Origin: Lachnospiraceae bacterium
GTDB taxonomy: Bacteria; Bacillota; Clostridia; Lachnospirales; Lachnospiraceae
Length of the DNA stretch: 40,685 nucleotides
Assembly: GCA_017552985.1 (NCBI GenBank)
Contig: JAFZNO010000117.1
Coordinates: 1-40,685 of the forward strand
Reading direction: 5' to 3'
Both the position numbers and the translations under genes were made by a program. Every line of letters starts with the position of its first letter. The stretch's first letter is position 1. This document shows positions 1-7,849 of the stretch, one piece after another. Under the pieces are notes generated by a model, which worked only from the letters and a program-made list of their open reading frames with translations, did not search any database and was not told the DNA's origin.

Positions 1-260
1 CATATGACCGCAAGTCTCCAAAATCTCAAATGAGTCATAATTCAGACGGTCTCCATATGACCGCAAGTCTCCAAAATCTCAAATGAGTCATAATTCAGAC
101 GGTCTCCATATGACCGCAAAACGCCAAAGCCTCGAAAAAAGTCATATTCAGGACGGTCTCCATATGACCGCAAAACGCCAAAGCCTCGAAAAGAGTCATA
201 TTCAGGACGGTCTCCATATGACCGCAAAACGCCAAAGCCTCAAATGAGTCATATTCTAAA
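1..260. repeat. 53/54-bp tandem repeat array, about 4.8 units, reaching the left window edge
   Basis: Units begin with CATATGACCGCAA at 1, 54, 107, 161 and 215. The first two are 53 bp and identical; units three and four are 54 bp and differ at one base; the fifth decays after about 40 bp. Each junction can fold as CGGTC...GACCG around CATATG. On the minus strand the 54-bp units read as an 18-residue periodic peptide, but the 53-bp units break that frame. I read it as a non-coding intergenic minisatellite. It is probably longer than shown. Confidence 0.9.
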
Positions 261-301
261 CAGATTTCATGTGATCGAAAACATCAAAACATAAATGCAA
301 G

Positions 302-462
302 TCAAAGGAAAGGGGGGATAGCAAGAAAAGAAAATACGAGGAGAAAATGAGGAAAGAAGGGTAAAAAGAAGCAAGCAAAAAAAGGAGCAAAAAAAGGAGA
401 AAAATAAGAAGCAGGAAAAATATAAGAGAAGAAACAAGAGAATAAGTCGTGTGAAGAAATAC
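302..462. other. Purine-rich (A/G) tract upstream of the nuclease-like gene
   Basis: About 160 bases on the plus strand are almost entirely A and G, with recurring AAAAAGGAG and GAAGAAA words. No supported gene lies in 261-503. The tract is directly 5' of the gene starting at 504 and may form its leader. The opposite strand gives only a Phe/Leu/Ser-rich spurious reading frame. Confidence 0.7.
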
Positions 463-503
463 AATAGGTCAAAACGACAAATTAGGAGAGAGGAAAGAAA
501 GCT

Positions 504-1301
504 ATGTATGGACTAAGGAAAATGTTAATTCAAGAAAAAGAATATCTATCTGATATTATAGCAAAGGTTAAGGGAGCGGAAAGGTGTTATCCTGAAGGGA
601 AACTTCGCATTTCCAATGATAAGGGGAATGTCAGGTTTTATCACTGTAAGGGTGGCGACAGATTTGGCATATATATTCCTAAGTCGAATGAGAGGTTGCC
701 TAGAGAACTGGCGCAAAAGACATATGATCGTGCCGTGATCGAAAAGGCAGAAGGTCGACTTAAGCAGATTGAAAGGATGCTTCAGAATTATGAGGACAAT
801 GAAATTGAACAAATATATCTTTCGTATCACGAGGAAAGAAAATCATTGATCATTCCGGTTGAATGGACGGAAGAGCAACAAATAAAACAGTGGTTGGAGA
901 AGTCGTACGAAGGGAAAGAGTTTCAAGAAGGTACGGCCGTGATCCTTACGGAACGCGGGGAGAGAGTTAGATCAAAGTCAGAAAAAATATTGGCGGATTA
1001 CTTTTACGGTAAAGGCATTCCGTATTTGTACGAAAAGCCACTTTTTCTAAATGGGTATGGCATTGTTTATCCAGATTTTACCTTTTATTCGAAAAAACTA
1101 AGAAAAGAAATCTATTGGGAACATGAAGGACTAATGGACAATCAAGATTACGCGAGGGCAGCCATAAAGAAGATAAACTCCTATCAGATGAATGGTATTT
1201 TTCCAGGGGAAAGATTAATCTTAACATATGAGACGACGCAAGATATTATTGATTCGAAGCTTATCCGAACGCTGACGGGGAGATATTTACTAGAGGATTA
1301 G
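504..1301 (+). CDS. Hypothetical protein with PD-(D/E)XK nuclease-like C-terminal half
   Basis: 265-residue protein not recognised by name. The N-terminal half (about 1-145) is charged and helical, with a Lys/Glu-rich stretch near 75-110. The C-terminal half has the order of a restriction-endonuclease-like fold: a helix with a conserved-type Glu in RSKSEKILADYF, then IVYPDFTFY, then EIYWEHEG, which fits E...PD...ExE spacing. The usual Lys of the last motif is replaced by His-Glu, so catalysis is uncertain. The start at 504 follows GAGAGAGGAAAG; an in-frame ATG lies at 522. The gene is AT-richer than its neighbours and uses AAT-GTC where host-like genes mostly use AAC-GTN, so recent acquisition is plausible. 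It stands alone between repeats and the lysozyme gene. The fold is inferred from motif order only. Confidence 0.7.
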   Translation: MYGLRKMLIQEKEYLSDIIAKVKGAERCYPEGKLRISNDKGNVRFYHCKGGDRFGIYIPKSNERLPRELAQKTYDRAVIEKAEGRLKQIERMLQNYEDNEIEQIYLSYHEERKSLIIPVEWTEEQQIKQWLEKSYEGKEFQEGTAVILTERGERVRSKSEKILADYFYGKGIPYLYEKPLFLNGYGIVYPDFTFYSKKLRKEIYWEHEGLMDNQDYARAAIKKINSYQMNGIFPGERLILTYETTQDIIDSKLIRTLTGRYLLED

Positions 1302-1405
1302 AATCATTGATAAATAAGTGTTAGAACGCAATGCATAAATAATCTTAGAGACAGTCGGAACGCGGATCTTAATCCCAGTTCATGAAATATTAAACAAATA
1401 TTAAA

Positions 1406-1433
1406 TTGCATGACGTCAGAAAGGCGTTATAAT
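1406..1433 (+). promoter_or_regulatory. Sigma-A-type promoter for the GH25 lysozyme gene
   Basis: TTGCAT (1406-1411), a 16-bp spacer and a perfect TATAAT (1428-1433). A TGACGTCA palindrome (1411-1418) starts on the last base of the -35 box and lies mostly in the spacer, a possible operator. The direct repeat AAATATTA occurs twice just upstream (about 1385-1404). Confidence 0.65.
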
Positions 1434-1486
1434 AATTTTAGAAGAACAATAACGACACTCTTAACAATCGACCATAAGGATTAACC

Positions 1487-2863
1487 ATGAAAAACGTAAG
1501 TCAAAAAGTACTGGCGGGATTACTCCTCGCAGTTATGGCAATCATAGTAATTATATTAGCGCTGATTTTCGGAAAGGGAACGGAAGAAACGCAGGGAAGC
1601 GTTGGCGAAGGCGCAAGCAAACCGTTGCAAGGTGAGAGCATCGCAAGCGTAGGTTTGGAAGAGGAAAAGCCGGTCGCTACTTCGCTTGGGATCGACGTGT
1701 CGAAGTGGCAGGGCATCATAGATTATGAGAAGGTGCGTGAGAGCGGCATAGAGTTCGTCATGGTCCGCGTGGGATACCGGACGGCGAAGGACGGAAAGAT
1801 CATGGCGGATGAAAATGCGGCATATAATCTGCAGAAGGCCGGGGAAGCAGGGCTTTTTCTGGGAGCATATTTTTATTCCAGCGCCATCACGGCAGAGGAA
1901 GCGAAGGAGGAAGCAGATTTCGTGGCGGATTTTGTGGCGCGCTATTCCATTACGTATCCGATCGCATATGACTGTGAGGGGTATATGGATGCGGACAGCA
2001 GGAATTTCTTGATGCCCGCGGAAGAAAGAACGCAGATCGCCATCGCCTTTCTGGATGAAATCCGGGCGAGGGGGTATGACCCGATGTTCTATGCGTCCAA
2101 AGGTGAAATGGAAGGTGCTGACGCCTGGAACGTAAGTCAGATGGAAGAGCATGGAAAGATCTGGGTTGCACAATATCCTGAAAAGCCGTATCCGCAGACG
2201 AAGAAGAGCTCCTATGGCGGAACCCATGCCATGTGGCAGTATAGTGACAGCGGTCACGTGGACGGAATGAAAACGGGAGCTGACGTGAACCTAGCATATA
2301 TGAGATTTGACGCGGCCAAGGCACCAAAGGACCAGACTCCGCCAGAGAAAGCATGGCCTGGCACGGATTCGGAGATGTTGTTTACGGAGTGCCGAGAGAG
2401 CGTGACGGCCAAGATCCAGACAAACCTTAGGACGTGGCCGGGGACGGACGTTGGAGAGATCGCGCACGTGCTTGAAAATGGAGAGGTAGCCATCAGGACG
2501 GGTACGTCCGATAAGGGATGGTCCCGCGTGGAATGGCAGGGACAGGTGCTTTACGCAGTAACTTCTTACCTGACGACGGATGTCTCCGCAAAGAAGGAGG
2601 ACGACGGAAAGACCGTAAACGTAGATGGCATTGAAGTGAAGACGGTGTTTGAGGACGTAAATGACTACGTGACGGCAAAAGAGATCGTGAATCTAAGGTC
2701 TCTGCCCAGCACGACGCATGAGTCTTCCAGAATACTTGGCACGCTGAGCGCGGGAGAAAAGCTAAAGCGCACTGGGATTAACAAAGATCTCGGGTGGTCC
2801 AGGCTGGAGTATAACGGGATGACGGTTTATGCCATTACCAGCTACTTGGTAAACGTGGAGTAA
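1487..2863 (+). CDS. GH25 lysozyme-like muramidase with two SH3-type C-terminal domains
   Basis: 458 residues. An N-terminal anchor (about 8-30, hydrophobic after MKNVSQK) is followed by an acidic linker and a GH25 domain (about 67-270). The domain opens with GIDVSKWQGIIDYEKV and carries the catalytic-type DCEG motif in AYDCEGYMD. GH25 enzymes cut the beta-1,4 bond between N-acetylmuramic acid and N-acetylglucosamine in peptidoglycan. Two repeats of an SH3b-like cell-wall domain follow (about 305-368 and 390-458); each has a NLRxxP-type motif and ends in WSRxEW/Y...YAxTSYL. The likely job is cell-wall remodelling at the outer membrane face, anchored rather than released. The ATG at 1487 has a weak upstream AAGGATT. 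The gene has its own promoter and seems monocistronic or leads the hydrolase gene. Confidence 0.92.
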   Translation: MKNVSQKVLAGLLLAVMAIIVIILALIFGKGTEETQGSVGEGASKPLQGESIASVGLEEEKPVATSLGIDVSKWQGIIDYEKVRESGIEFVMVRVGYRTAKDGKIMADENAAYNLQKAGEAGLFLGAYFYSSAITAEEAKEEADFVADFVARYSITYPIAYDCEGYMDADSRNFLMPAEERTQIAIAFLDEIRARGYDPMFYASKGEMEGADAWNVSQMEEHGKIWVAQYPEKPYPQTKKSSYGGTHAMWQYSDSGHVDGMKTGADVNLAYMRFDAAKAPKDQTPPEKAWPGTDSEMLFTECRESVTAKIQTNLRTWPGTDVGEIAHVLENGEVAIRTGTSDKGWSRVEWQGQVLYAVTSYLTTDVSAKKEDDGKTVNVDGIEVKTVFEDVNDYVTAKEIVNLRSLPSTTHESSRILGTLSAGEKLKRTGINKDLGWSRLEYNGMTVYAITSYLVNVE

Positions 2864-2935
2864 GGGAAAAGTCAGAAGTAAGGGAAGGTCAGAAGTGAGG
2901 AAAAACCAGAAGTAAGGAAAAGTCAGGGATGACGG
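2864..2935. repeat. Short imperfect tandem repeats (about 17 bp, four copies)
   Basis: Between the lysozyme and hydrolase genes, AGTCAGAAGTAAGG-like units recur four times: GTCAGAAGTAAGG, GTCAGAAGTGAGG, CCAGAAGTAAGG and GTCAGGGATGACGG. They encode no supported peptide and end just before the GTG start at 2945. Confidence 0.6.
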
Positions 2936-2944
2936 GGGAACAAA

Positions 2945-3823
2945 GTGACAAAGGTATACAAGAATGACAAGGCTGCGAAGGCGATCAGGGAGAGCTATGA
3001 CGCATTGCTTGGCCAATGGAATTGCGAGTACAAGGAATTGGAGCTTGAGGGGCGCTATGGCGTTACGCACGTGATCGAATTTGGCAGTAAAGAGAAGGAG
3101 CCGCTGATCCTGTTCCACGGAGTGGGTGATGACGCGGCGCTTATGTGGGTATATAATGCAAAAGAACTGGGGGAGCACTTTCACGTCTATGCAATTGATA
3201 CGATCGGCGGACCTGGAAAAAGTGTTCCAGGGGGCGGATACGATAAGTCCTTCGAGGACGTTACTTGGATAGACGAGATTCTGGATGCGCTGAGCCTTGA
3301 ACAGGTATTTATGGCCGGCGTTTCCAACGGGGCGTATCTCACGCAGGCATATTCCATATGCAGACCGGAGCGCGTGCGAAAGGGAATCAGCATGGCAGGT
3401 TCCGTTCCAATTGCCGCAAAAGGCTTTTCCATGCTGGGCATGATGAAGGTATTTCTGCCGGAAGCGCTGTTCCCGACGGATAAAAACGTAAAGAAGCTGA
3501 TTCAGAAAATGACGGGCGATCATTTTCATATGTTTACGGAAAATGAGACGCTGTTACGGCACTTTAAGGAATTAATGACGGGTTTTAATCGCGCTGCCAT
3601 GATGAATCATAAGGTCAGGGGATTTTCGAGATCCGAAGTCTTGTCCATTAAGGATAAAATGCTGTATATCGTTGGCAAAAAGGATCCATTTATGACGATG
3701 GGAGGAGAAGCCTTGATGGGGCAGTATCCCATGAACGTCAAGTGGTTTGACGATGCGGGGCACGGAATCAATCATGAGAAAGCTGCGGAAGTGAACCAAC
3801 TGATCATAGATTATTTTTCATAA
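2945..3823 (+). CDS. Alpha/beta hydrolase
   Basis: 292 residues, soluble, no signal peptide. The alpha/beta hydrolase fold is shown by the oxyanion-type HG at LFHGVGDD (about 57-63), the nucleophile elbow GVSNG with Ser127, the acid Asp247 in GKKDPF, and the catalytic His273 in DAGHGINHE close to the C-terminus. Spacing and length are normal for the family. The substrate cannot be told from sequence; esterase, lipase or thioesterase activity is possible. It begins with GTG at 2945 behind GGGGG with a 6-nt gap; no better ATG lies nearby. It sits 17 bp before the lysoplasmalogenase gene and may be co-transcribed with it, which would fit a role in lipid turnover, but that is inference. Confidence 0.88.
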   Translation: MTKVYKNDKAAKAIRESYDALLGQWNCEYKELELEGRYGVTHVIEFGSKEKEPLILFHGVGDDAALMWVYNAKELGEHFHVYAIDTIGGPGKSVPGGGYDKSFEDVTWIDEILDALSLEQVFMAGVSNGAYLTQAYSICRPERVRKGISMAGSVPIAAKGFSMLGMMKVFLPEALFPTDKNVKKLIQKMTGDHFHMFTENETLLRHFKELMTGFNRAAMMNHKVRGFSRSEVLSIKDKMLYIVGKKDPFMTMGGEALMGQYPMNVKWFDDAGHGINHEKAAEVNQLIIDYFS

Positions 3824-3840
3824 TAGAAGGGGGGATGGAC

Positions 3841-4500
3841 GTGTCATACGTTATTGGTGGGTTATGTGCTGTTTTGGCAGGAATTTTTCTTTACGTGGAG
3901 AGAAAAAAGAAATATGTTTCTGCCGTGATCGTGAAGGGACTTGCGTCGCTTTGCTTTGTGATCGTGGGGATTTTAAGTAATCAGGGAGCGAGCGGATCCA
4001 AACTGATCATTGCCGGGCTTGTGATCGGTTGCATCGCCGACGTGTTGCTAAATCTGCGATTTGTATTCACAAAGAAAGGGCAGGCGGTTTTCCTGGTAGG
4101 CATATTGGTGTTTCTTTCCGGACACGTCACGTACCTAGCCGCAGTTCTTCCCATGTCGTCAAACTGGATTGCCTGCGTGATCATCGGAATTCTTCTGACG
4201 GCGCTTTTGATGGTTTGGATTTTCCGGCAGATCACTGCCAAACCTGCTTTCAAAATCTTTGGCGTCGTGTATATTGGAGCGATCATGCTATTAAACTGCG
4301 TTGCCATCGGAAATCTGATCACGGCGCCTTCCGCATTTACCGGAGTGTTTGCAGTAGGAGCAGTATTATTCTTGATCAGTGACGTCGTACTGATCTTGAA
4401 TACCTTTGGAGGGAAATTTAGGCAAAGCCTGCGCATCGCCAACATCGGACTGTATTACGCAGGGCAATTGTTAATAGCCTTCAGCCTGCAGTGGTTATAA
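3841..4500 (+). CDS. YhhN/TMEM86 family lysoplasmalogenase-like membrane protein
   Basis: About 219 residues with eight predicted membrane segments. The family signature is visible: a membrane Asp in GLVIGCIADVLL, a second in VLFLISDVVLI, and the ending NIGLYYAGQLLIAFSL. Known members (TMEM86, bacterial YhhN) hydrolyse the vinyl ether bond of lysoplasmalogens; anaerobic clostridia make plasmalogens, so the role fits. An ATG at 3835 lies directly against the GGGGGG ribosome-binding run with no spacer, so the GTG at 3841, with a 6-nt spacer, is the more likely start. The gene ends 36 bp before a strong hairpin. Confidence 0.88.
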   Translation: MSYVIGGLCAVLAGIFLYVERKKKYVSAVIVKGLASLCFVIVGILSNQGASGSKLIIAGLVIGCIADVLLNLRFVFTKKGQAVFLVGILVFLSGHVTYLAAVLPMSSNWIACVIIGILLTALLMVWIFRQITAKPAFKIFGVVYIGAIMLLNCVAIGNLITAPSAFTGVFAVGAVLFLISDVVLILNTFGGKFRQSLRIANIGLYYAGQLLIAFSLQWL

Positions 4501-4536
4501 GCTTCACGCATCAGTGGGAGCAAGTTTAGAACATAA

Positions 4537-4572
4537 AAAACGGCATGGCCGCAATTGCGGCTATGCCGTTTT
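4537..4572. terminator. Bidirectional intrinsic terminator
   Basis: An 18-bp inverted repeat (4537-4554 with 4555-4572) with one non-Watson-Crick position: AAAACGGCATGGCCGC pairs with GCGGCTATGCCGTTTT. The A run on one side and T run on the other let it end transcription from both the YhhN gene and the converging DUF4234 gene. Confidence 0.9.
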
Positions 4573-4597
4573 ACCGTTATTCAATTAATTATGGCGA

Positions 4598-5215
4598 TTA
4601 TGCCAGGCCGTTTACGCGGTTGTAAGCTGCACAGATCGTATTGGTGTTCTTGATTAGGATGTGCATTGCAACGAAAGGTCCAATACCGCAGACAAACATA
4701 CCAACGATGCACCACAAGAGAATGGTGGTACCGTTTTCCTGGAATGCCAGGCCGTAACGAGGTGCGTTTGCGCAGAGTCTGTTGCCCAGCTTGTAGTACC
4801 AGTAATAAGCGTAGAAACCACAGGTAACCATGGAAAGCAAGATGAATGCGATCAGGCCGGCAGTCTGCTCACCGTCACCTTCACAAGCCGTGTTGACGTC
4901 TCTTGCCATGGTGTAAACAAAGTAATAACCATAAATACCACAGGTGATGATGGTCAGTACAATGTAAGCAACCAGGGAACGATCCGTTTTCAGCGCGCTG
5001 CCGGAAGAGTAGTTGCCACCGTTGTTGAAATCATTGCGGATGTCGTTGATCGCACTGCCAAGGGACTGCTCAGCTGAGTTAAAGAAATTTTTTGCAGCGT
5101 CAGTCGCGTTGTTCACTGCATTGTTAACCTGCGCGCCGTTATTAACGGGTGCACCGCAATTGGGGCAATTGTTGCTGCCGTCAGGAATTTGAGAACCACA
5201 GTTACTACAGAACAT
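4598..5215 (-). CDS. Zinc-ribbon and DUF4234 membrane protein
   Basis: 205 residues. The N-terminus is a zinc ribbon: CSNCG at 3-7 and CPNCG at 17-21. An Asn-rich, flexible linker (about 24-75) follows, then a DUF4234 domain with three or four hydrophobic segments, recognisable from LKTDRSLVAYIVLTIITCGIY and the YAYYWYYKLGNRL helix. The function of DUF4234 is unknown; zinc-ribbon fusions of this kind are common in Clostridia. AAAGGAGG lies 8 nt before the ATG. It is 18 bp downstream of the DUF2752 gene on the same strand, so the two are probably one transcript; both are small Cys-motif membrane proteins and may act together. Confidence 0.9.
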   Translation of the reverse strand: MFCSNCGSQIPDGSNNCPNCGAPVNNGAQVNNAVNNATDAAKNFFNSAEQSLGSAINDIRNDFNNGGNYSSGSALKTDRSLVAYIVLTIITCGIYGYYFVYTMARDVNTACEGDGEQTAGLIAFILLSMVTCGFYAYYWYYKLGNRLCANAPRYGLAFQENGTTILLWCIVGMFVCGIGPFVAMHILIKNTNTICAAYNRVNGLA

Positions 5216-5233
5216 TTTTTTATCCTCCTTTTC

Positions 5234-5665
5234 TCACGTGAAAAAGTATTTTATCGTTCGAAAGATAAAACCCTGTTCCGGATGAAATTCCACAATATCA
5301 TTTGTAGGATCGCACATTCGAACTAGGTATATAGTAACAAATAATATGATAAATGTAAATATTAAAATTTGATAAAGTCGCCTCGGAATATGACGTTTTA
5401 TGAGAAAAATCAGCACGATAAGAGGCATAACGTACACGAGGGGATGATAATGGAAGGCATCGGCGAAATGAAACCGTGCCAAAGCAAAGGCTGCACGCGT
5501 CATGCCGCAGCCCGGACAGGAGACGCCCGTCAGAAAATGAATGGGGCAGCCGATGCCGGAAAAGTGGAAAAACGCGTACAGCAAAATAACCGCGAGGATG
5601 GCTTCGATCGCGGACAAAAGTTCCTTTTTCTTTGATTTGATCAGATTCCATGTTCGTTGAAGCAT
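5234..5665 (-). CDS. DUF2752 family membrane protein
   Basis: 143 residues with about three membrane helices (18-38, 72-90, 95-115). The DUF2752 signature is clear: GCPIHFLTGVSCPGCGMTRA followed by FHYHPL. The two Cys motifs suggest metal or disulfide chemistry, but no function is established for the family. It lies between the GntR gene (29 bp upstream) and the DUF4234 gene (18 bp downstream). The ribosome binding site is weak (GAGAG), so translation may depend on coupling. Confidence 0.88.
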   Translation of the reverse strand: MLQRTWNLIKSKKKELLSAIEAILAVILLYAFFHFSGIGCPIHFLTGVSCPGCGMTRAAFALARFHFADAFHYHPLVYVMPLIVLIFLIKRHIPRRLYQILIFTFIILFVTIYLVRMCDPTNDIVEFHPEQGFIFRTIKYFFT

Positions 5666-5694
5666 TTTGCACTCTCAATACCTGTCTCAGGAAT

Positions 5695-6078
5695 TTATTT
5701 TCCGGAAGGCGATTGGTAGAAGAGCTCCAGAATGGAAGTGAGTTCTTCCAGTTCGATCCCGCTCATCTTTGCAATCTCGGTTGCCTGGGAAAGGTGTTCC
5801 TCAATTTGTTTCAAATGTGTTTCGCGGAGAAGCTCGGCGTTCTGGCCTTTGACAAAGCTGCCCTTGCCCGTATAGGACTCGATGAAACCCTCGCGCTCGA
5901 GTTCTTCATAGGCGCGCTTGGTCGTGATCACGCTGATGCGCATCTGCATTGCCAGATTACGCATGGATGGGAGAGCCTCCCCTTCGGCAAGCTCTCCGCT
6001 TAAGATCATGGCCTTGATTTGGTTGACGATCTGAAGATAAATCGGATCGTTCGATGAATTCGAGAGGATAATGTCCAT
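5695..6078 (-). CDS. GntR family transcriptional regulator, YtrA subfamily
   Basis: 127 residues. A GntR winged helix (about 10-78) starts at PIYLQIVNQIKAMILSGEL and includes LPSMRNLAMQMRISVITTKRAYEELEREGFI, ending in GKGSFV. Only about 45 helical residues follow, which is the short effector region typical of the YtrA subfamily; these usually repress an adjacent ABC transporter. The start at 6078 has AGGAGG with a 4-nt gap and is preferred to an upstream in-frame ATG at 6156. It follows the ABC/CPBP genes on the same strand after 126 bp. The palindrome at 9656-9688 is its most likely operator. Confidence 0.92.
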   Translation of the reverse strand: MDIILSNSSNDPIYLQIVNQIKAMILSGELAEGEALPSMRNLAMQMRISVITTKRAYEELEREGFIESYTGKGSFVKGQNAELLRETHLKQIEEHLSQATEIAKMSGIELEELTSILELFYQSPSGK

Positions 6079-6204
6079 GTTTCCTCCTGTAGGATAAGCG
6101 CGCTTCCGGATTCGGCTCCGTTGCAAATCTTTGCAAAGAAACGATGCCTTCAGCACATTTTATCATATTAATTTATGTTTGTGTAGCACGTTTCAAGATT
6201 ATGA

Positions 6205-7098
6205 TCATGCTTCGTTTGTGGTCTGGCTGGGAGTGGCGGCAGTTGGCGTTTGCATCTTGCGTTTGCCAAGGCGGAGCAGGTAGATCCAAGAGGGAATTCC
6301 AACGATGACGCTGGGAAGGACAAAGCCATAAATTCCAACTTGGAGCGTGTGGCTTGCGGCCACCTCCTGCGTGAGAAACAAAGTAAGGAAGCCGTTAAAA
6401 ACGCTGTCGATAACGCCGTGGAATAAGCAGGCGGGGATCACCGAGCCACTCATTTTCCGGACAAGCCACAGCGGAGCGCCTAGAAATACGGTGGCGACGC
6501 ACATGAGGAGAATGCCAAGGAAAGGAAATCCGGCATAGTCCTTTCCGAAATTGGCCCCAAGGTAATAGAGAACCGGAAAATGCCATACGCCCCAGAGGAT
6601 TCCGCCAAGAATCACTGCTCCATTCGTATCCAAAAGAATCTCCAGTTGGTCATAGAGAAGGGCACGCCATCCCAGCTCTTCGCCGGCCGTGATAAAGGCC
6701 ACGTAGTAGAGCTGCGCAAAACAAAGAAGGACTGTGAGAATGGCCATGCGAGGGCCGCCGTCAAGCTTGATGGTCAGGCTTTCTCCAAGCAGTAAAGCGC
6801 TTAACACGGCACCGAGCAGTGCTGCGAAAGCCGGAATCAGGAGGGCTAGAAGATATGCCTTCCCGTTTCCAAGAAATTTTGGACCTAGAACCCCGTCCCC
6901 CCAGCCCACTTTTGCGATGGTGCGTGCGAGGACGCAGCCAGTCAGCGGACTAAACAGAAAGGCAAAATACGTCACGTAAGAAAGGACTTCCTTTTCCTGC
7001 CAGTGCGCGTAGGAGTAGCATTGCAAAAGTACGAAGACAAGGCAGGTCGCAAGGAAAATGAGGATGGAGCGGAGGGCCTTCTTTTTATCAAGCTTCAT
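6205..7098 (-). CDS. CPBP family intramembrane glutamic metalloprotease
   Basis: 297 residues with about eight membrane helices. The family motifs are present in order: EELGWR (EExxxR) in the TAGEELGWRALLY helix, then the HF motif in GVWHFPVLYY, then a third His in ACLFHGVIDS. Family members are CAAX-prenyl-protease relatives; in Firmicutes many sit next to bacteriocin or ABC-transporter genes and contribute to self-immunity. Its ATG overlaps the end of the upstream permease gene by 11 bp, so it is translated within the ABC operon. The link to peptide resistance or export is inference from context. Confidence 0.93.
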   Translation of the reverse strand: MKLDKKKALRSILIFLATCLVFVLLQCYSYAHWQEKEVLSYVTYFAFLFSPLTGCVLARTIAKVGWGDGVLGPKFLGNGKAYLLALLIPAFAALLGAVLSALLLGESLTIKLDGGPRMAILTVLLCFAQLYYVAFITAGEELGWRALLYDQLEILLDTNGAVILGGILWGVWHFPVLYYLGANFGKDYAGFPFLGILLMCVATVFLGAPLWLVRKMSGSVIPACLFHGVIDSVFNGFLTLFLTQEVAASHTLQVGIYGFVLPSVIVGIPSWIYLLRLGKRKMQTPTAATPSQTTNEA

Positions 7099-7849
7099 AG
7101 GTCATCGCCCCCTTTCTAAATAATGCGCAGGAGATACGGAAGGATACGTAGATCAGCAAAATCATAAGATGCGGTGCCAGAAGAACGCAGATCAGCACCG
7201 GATATGCTGCGCCAAGGATCCACGCAAGGATGGATGCGTTGTCGGTATTCTCCATCATTTCCCGAAGCATGCTTATGACACCCCCCTCTTTCATAAAAGG
7301 GGAAATGTCACCAAACAATCCGTAAATGGCACAGCAAATGAATAGGATCAAAAGGATCGCCGTTTTGATATGTGGCCCATGCTTGCCAAAGCCAACGAAA
7401 AATGGAAGGGTGATGCTTTGCAACGTCATGACCATGAAAAGGAGCACCACGTGGAGCAGGCTGTTATTCAAAAGCTTGCCATCAATGACGGAAAGCATAA
7501 GGTCGTATAGTTCGCAGTACAGAAATACCAAGAAACCTATGAGGAAGGATTCGTAATACTTGCTGGCGATAAAGCCCTTAATGCCTGCGGGGCTTGCACA
7601 GAAATAGTACCGCGTCTTCTTTCCCAGGTCTGACTGTACCATAATGCTTTGGACACTCATCGCGCATAAAAAGAACATCGCGGTGTTTATTATGGAGAAG
7701 AATTGAATGTTTATGGGACTGTCAGCGCCCGGGGTGCGAATGAAAATGGCAGCAAAGGCCATGATCGCGGCATAAGCGAGGCACATTACAAGAAAAGCCA
7801 AGATCAGCTTTCGATTGAGATAAAAATCCTTGCGGATCAAACCGATCAT
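7088..7849 (-). CDS. ABC-2 type transporter permease (second subunit)
   Basis: 253 residues with six hydrophobic segments. The start MIGLIRKDFYLNRKLILAF is typical of ABC-2 permeases, with an amphipathic basic helix before the first membrane segment. It overlaps the upstream permease gene by 4 bp and the downstream CPBP gene by 11 bp. Together with the neighbouring permease and the ATPase it should form a heterodimeric exporter. No substrate can be read from the sequence; YtrA-linked transporters are often induced by cell-wall-active peptides. Confidence 0.88.
   Translation of the reverse strand: MIGLIRKDFYLNRKLILAFLVMCLAYAAIMAFAAIFIRTPGADSPINIQFFSIINTAMFFLCAMSVQSIMVQSDLGKKTRYYFCASPAGIKGFIASKYYESFLIGFLVFLYCELYDLMLSVIDGKLLNNSLLHVVLLFMVMTLQSITLPFFVGFGKHGPHIKTAILLILFICCAIYGLFGDISPFMKEGGVISMLREMMENTDNASILAWILGAAYPVLICVLLAPHLMILLIYVSFRISCALFRKGAMTYEA

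Noticed and set aside
42-227. Small minus-strand gene encoding an 18-residue repeat peptide
   Set aside because: Two of the repeat units are 53 bp and break the frame; there is no ribosome binding site. It is a by-product of the tandem repeat.
1-260. CRISPR array
   Set aside because: Whole units are near-identical with no variable spacers, and no cas gene is near.
267-464. Minus-strand membrane peptide rich in Phe, Leu and Ser
   Set aside because: It is only the complement of the purine-rich tract, with no ribosome binding site.
1556-2257. Long minus-strand reading frame of 233 codons
   Set aside because: It lies wholly inside the GH25 gene, shows no domain and has no ribosome binding site.
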